From Selaginella moellendorffii (lineage: Eukaryota > Streptophyta > Lycopodiopsida > Selaginellales > Selaginellaceae), in NCBI RefSeq assembly GCF_000143415.4, contig NW_003314297.1, forward strand, positions 1,580,890 to 1,644,889: a stretch of 64,000 nucleotides of DNA, read 5' to 3'. The position numbers and the translations under genes are program-made. The notes beneath the pieces are model-generated. The model was not told the origin of the DNA. It saw only the letters and a program-made list of their open reading frames with translations, and ran no database searches. This document shows, one piece after another, positions 58,138 to 64,000 of the stretch (position 1 is the first letter of the stretch; every line of letters starts with the position of its first letter).

Positions 58138-59712
58138 ATGGGCCAGAGCCACGGGTGTGGGCTCTCAAGTTGGCAGCTATGCGCAATGCTCAAGGACAAT
58201 GGGCAGAGGTGGCGTCTGTACACGGCCATCGTGGAAGGCGACTGCGTGGCCGTGGAGCAGAGCGCAAGCATGTCGCCAAAGCTTGTGACCAAGGCGCTCT
58301 TCTTTCACAGCCGCCTCACTCCGCTGCACGTCGCGGCCATGGCGGGCCAAGTCGACGTAGCTGCACTGCTCATCCACAAGGGAGCCAGCGTCAACTGTAG
58401 CAGCTGCAATGGAGGACAGGTACTTTGTGTCTCTGACGCTCTCTCTTACCAGGAAAACCAATATGCTTTGCCTTGCCTGCTTGCAGACTCCACTCATGCT
58501 CGCCTCCAAGTCGGGAAAGCACGACTGCGTCGATTATCTCATACAGCATGGCGCGAATGTATGTAACAAGCGTCTTCCTCGTTTCTTTCCTTCAGTGCCC
58601 GTCTCCCTGACTTGCTTCATCTTCAGGTGCTCTTGTTTGACACATCTCATTCCAGAACCTGCCTTCACTACGCTGCTAAAGCCGGTCACGTCGACTGCAT
58701 CCACAGGATTCTGTTGGCAGCGAAATGTGCTCCAGTTGCCGAGTCGTGGTCTGTCTTGTCCGCAGCTAGAGAATAGAATCTTGATTGACATGGATGCAGG
58801 AAATTCGTCAGGTTTGTGAACACGAGGGACTCCAAAGGTGTCACGGCACTACACCTGGCCGCCAGAGGAGGCTCTGTGAGGGCGCTTCAGCTGCTGCTCG
58901 ACAGTGGAGCTCTGGTTTCTGCCACCACCAGCAACACTGGCAATGGGTGAACTATCCTTTGAATTATCATCGCAACTCACGAACTGGCCAACATAACTTG
59001 AATTGCTCAGGTCCGGCCACGGAAGCACTCCGCTGCATTTTGCTGCTCGTGGGGGCTCTCTAGAGACTGTGCAAGAGCTACTCGCCTGGGGAGCCGATCG
59101 CAGCCAGAGAGATGTTACCGGGTATGTTGTGGGTTTCCGCTTCACTGCCTTGTGACATGTTTCTCTTTTGCAGATACACTGCTTACGGGATTGCCAGAAA
59201 GCACAACAACGCGTCCTGCGCAGCGCTCTTGGATCCGAGCGTTGCAGAGCCTTTGGTGTGGCCATCGCCGTGCAAGTTCATGAATGCTTTGGATACCAAC
59301 ACCCGGAGCTTACTCGAAAAGGTGCTGGAGCAGGCCAACCAGGCGAGGGGGCGGGCTCACAGAAAGAGTGCTACTGAGAGTGAGATCGTCAATGCCATCA
59401 TGACTGATGACGACCAACAATTGGAGCAAGTGAGTAACTCTAGTGGCCGTCCATAGCTATAAGAAGACTCATCCATTTCCATTATCTTAGGACAAGAAGG
59501 GCAGCACAGACAGCTGCTGCTGCATCTGTTTCGAGCACCGGTGCAACATCGAGCTTCACAAGTGTGGCCACCAAATGTGCGCGAGTTGCATCCTCACGCT
59601 CTGCTGCCACAACAAGCCCAACCCCGCCATACCATTCTCTCCGCCGCCAGGCTGCCCCTTCTGCAGGACGCCTATAGAGCGCATAACTCTCGTGAGCCAG
59701 GTCGCATACTAG
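58138..59712 (+). CDS. XB3/XBAT33-like ankyrin-RING E3 ubiquitin ligase
   Basis: Membrane-associated E3 ligase; rice XB3 binds the immune receptor XA21, Arabidopsis XBAT32-35 act in root and ethylene pathways. The start MGQSHGC provides a myristoylation Gly2. About eight exons encode ankyrin repeats TPLHVAAMAGQVDVAALL, QTPLMLASKSGKHDCVDYLI, TCLHYAAKAGHVDCIHRILL, TALHLAARGGSVRALQLLLD and TPLHFAARGGSLETVQELLA, then the XB3-specific segment AEPLVWPSPCKFMNAL. The C-terminal RING is of the HC type: CCCICFEHRCNIELHKCGHQ, MCASCILTLCCHNKPNP, GCPFCRTPIERITLV. Stop TAG at 59712. All RING ligands are present, so ligase activity is expected. Confidence 0.9.
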
Positions 59713-59714
59713 TA

Positions 59715-60359
59715 GCAAGTGAGCTTTGGGGTGCTGGTCCCGAAAGGTGGCGGACATTCTGTCCTACCAGGTGAAGTAGAGGAAGCGATTGAAGCGGGGG
59801 TCGAGGTGGTGGTGCCGTGGCCGCTGAGTCAGAGGCGTGAGTAGCACACCCAGGGACGCGGGGACGTAGACCCAGGCAGGCAAGCGGTAGCCACAGTGTC
59901 CCATCAGGTCTACATTGTTCATGGATCACATGAGGAACAATATTGCGAGGGGATTCCACTGTGGCGAGCGGTAGAGCCAGAGGGTGACGAGGGAGTAGAA
60001 GGTGGTGATGCAGCATGCGATGTCCAGGGCGTCGCCGTAGGTGGTGCCAAAGCGGTGAGTTCGCCACTGTTGTCGTGGTGCCGCCTGTGGATCCTCCGGT
60101 ATGCGCTCTTGGAGCGGTGGAGGAGCGTGTGCACCAGCCAACAGTGTGCGTCGTGAAGAACCATGACAGTCCAGGTGAAGAGGATGTGAAGGTTAGCATC
60201 ACGGGGCCGGGTCCGTATGGTGTGATCCAGCGCCTTTGATTCCAGCGTCTTGAGAAGATAGAACCATGCATGCTCTAGCAGTGCGTGAAGGCTGGCAATC
60301 ACTAGTCCTCCTAAAATCCCCACACAAACCGAGCTTGCGAACTCCCCTTGCGTCGTCAT
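59715..60359 (-). pseudogene. Broken fatty-acid-hydroxylase / sterol-desaturase gene
   Basis: Di-iron membrane oxygenase of the fatty acid hydroxylase superfamily, now interrupted. Reading leftward from 60359: MTTQGEFASSVCVGILGGLV, then the first His box HDAHCWLVHTLLH and second box RRIHRRHHDNSGEL. At about 60050 the frame must shift by one base to continue as FGTTYGDALDIACCITTFYS. A TGA at 59926-59928 interrupts it between LAILFLM and MNNVDLMGHCGYRLPAWVY. After the third box region (QRPRHHHLDPRFNRFLYFTW) a TAG at 59764-59766 occupies the second Trp of the usual 'TWWDR', and DRMSATF continues. One frameshift plus two in-frame stops mean no full enzyme can be made. Sequence error could explain one lesion but hardly three. 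The histidine boxes themselves are still intact, so decay is recent. Its end faces the XB3-like gene. Confidence 0.8.
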
Positions 60360-60418
60360 TCCCTTGCCTGGTTAAGGTAACACTCAAAGTTGTCACTTTC
60401 CATGCATGCGCTCGGCGA

Positions 60419-63115
<2,697 letters not shown>

Positions 63116-63267
63116 GGTCCGAACGGGATTGAAAATGGGAATGCAGGAGCTCTCATTCCCGTAAATTCTAAACACTAGCGGCATGGCCTCCCAGCACAAC
63201 CTATCTTACACGATATTTTTATTTTTATTTTCGTGGCTCGAACCTCAAGCTTATTTGTAGAATTTAA
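63116..63267. other. Short gap
   Basis: EttA-like leader and 3' flank of the glycine-rich gene; nothing else seen. Confidence 0.4.
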
Positions 63268-64000
63268 CTAGCCACCACAGCCGCCACAGCCACCGCAGCC
63301 ACCGCAACCCCCTCCATCGCCACCATCACCACCACCCCCACCATCCCCGTCACCATAGCTGCTAGACGTATCCCACACTCCTAAGCCTGTGTAGTGCACG
63401 TTTGAGGCCCGAGTACGCTGGAAGCCTGGCAAAAAAAATCATGCATTAGTTGCTCTGCCTTAGATCGATCATGTGTACCATTGTCATAATATGTGGTCTT
63501 GTGCTTCAACTTGAGTCCTAGCTCTTTGAGTGAGATGGATACAGTCGTCGACAGAAGCAACACCAGGAGCACATTCTCGTACGATCAATCTGCACCATGC
63601 AACAACCCAAATACTGAGATCGATAAGTCAGGTTGCATAATAAGCACTCGCCTGCATGTGACCCACGTCCAAGTCGAAAAGAGCGGTTGCAATGCCTTCG
63701 GGCTCGTCTCGTGTATATCTCACCATCGTCATAAAGCCCGGATCATACAAAAAACCAAGTTGAGGCTTACGACCTGGTACTAGAACAAAGTCCTGTTCGC
63801 GACAAGACACTCTTCCACTCGAATCAGACTCTGTTTGGTACACTCACTTACCGGACAATCTAATCTTGTCCTCACATCAAACTGCGGCCACCACTTCGAT
63901 TCCTTTCGATATCTGGAGATGGTCAGAGTTACTGCACCATCTAGCAGAGACCAGCTCCTGGAGTTTGCTGTTTTCTCAAGCGGAAACGCTGATCCGATGA
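63268..64000 (-). CDS. Glycine-rich domain protein (GRDP/DUF1399-like), 3' part, partial
   Basis: The coding strand enters from the right edge with ANSRSWSLLDGAVTLTISRY and KWWPQFDVRTRLDCP, then QDFVLVPGRKPQLGFLYDP, MTMVRYTRDEPEGIATALFD, a hydrophobic exon NVLLVLLLSTTVSISLKELG, and the last exon from about 63427, FQRTRASNVHYTGLGVW, followed by a Gly/Asp-rich run and four CGG triplets of residues (GGCGGCGGCGGCGG) ending at the TAG at 63268-63270. 'VPGRK...LV.....PEG.AtAL.nL' and a Cys/Gly-rich end fit plant glycine-rich domain proteins, which affect auxin and ABA responses. The exon between about 63780 and 63855 does not join cleanly in frame (the potential intron is only 21 bp), so the model here is unresolved. 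Confidence 0.5.

Overview
This window is nuclear DNA of a land plant, most likely a compact-genome lycophyte such as Selaginella. The evidence is plant-specific families (NRT2, SERK, STOP1, XB3-type ankyrin-RING, mitochondria/plastid-type PPR, STY-type Raf kinase, ANP-type MAPKKK, BIG5 ARF-GEF), genes split by very short introns (mostly 45-120 bp), and gene gaps that are often 50-500 bp. The species is inferred; no marker sequence proves it. Layout, left to right: (1) 1-4427, minus strand: an RNA pseudouridine synthase running off the left edge, the APC/C activator FZR/CCS52, and a small phytocyanin. (2) 4428-10614: AT-rich, gene-free DNA with degenerate repeats, a 21-bp poly-C run and a decaying minisatellite. 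(3) 10615-13504: a 12-exon gene joining Kelch repeats to an unrecognised C-terminal module with an acidic repeat tail. (4) 13505-16466: a second AT-rich block holding a diverged copy of a repeat from block 2 plus two gene fragments. (5) 16467-23810: an intronless PPR gene, convergent site-1 protease, and a divergent membrane-anchored pseudokinase. (6) 24140-40384: seven genes in a row on the minus strand (mitochondrial HSP70, acid lipase, ACT-domain Raf-like kinase, ANP-type MAPKKK, NRT2 nitrate transporter, a short kinesin, a canonical SERK). (7) 40827-51521: BIG5 ARF-GEF (+), a Canopy-like ER protein (-) and a second LRR-II receptor kinase (+), the last two head to head across 91 bp. (8) 51750-63115: PUMILIO (-), STOP1-like zinc finger (+), XB3-like E3 ligase (+), a broken fatty-acid-hydroxylase gene (-), and a spliced gene for a bacterial-type EttA/ABC-F protein (-). 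(9) 63268-64000: the 3' part of a glycine-rich gene leaving the right edge. Functionally the window mixes housekeeping genes with signalling and immunity-linked genes (two SERK-type kinases, BIG5/MIN7-type GEF, ANP-type MAPKKK, XB3-like ligase). No operon logic applies; co-regulation is only suggested where promoters are shared. The most unusual items are the Kelch fusion protein, the pseudokinase that has lost every catalytic motif, the plant-encoded EttA, and the Canopy/LRR-kinase head-to-head pair. Exon borders were derived by hand from splice motifs and frame continuity, so spans are good but single junctions may be off.
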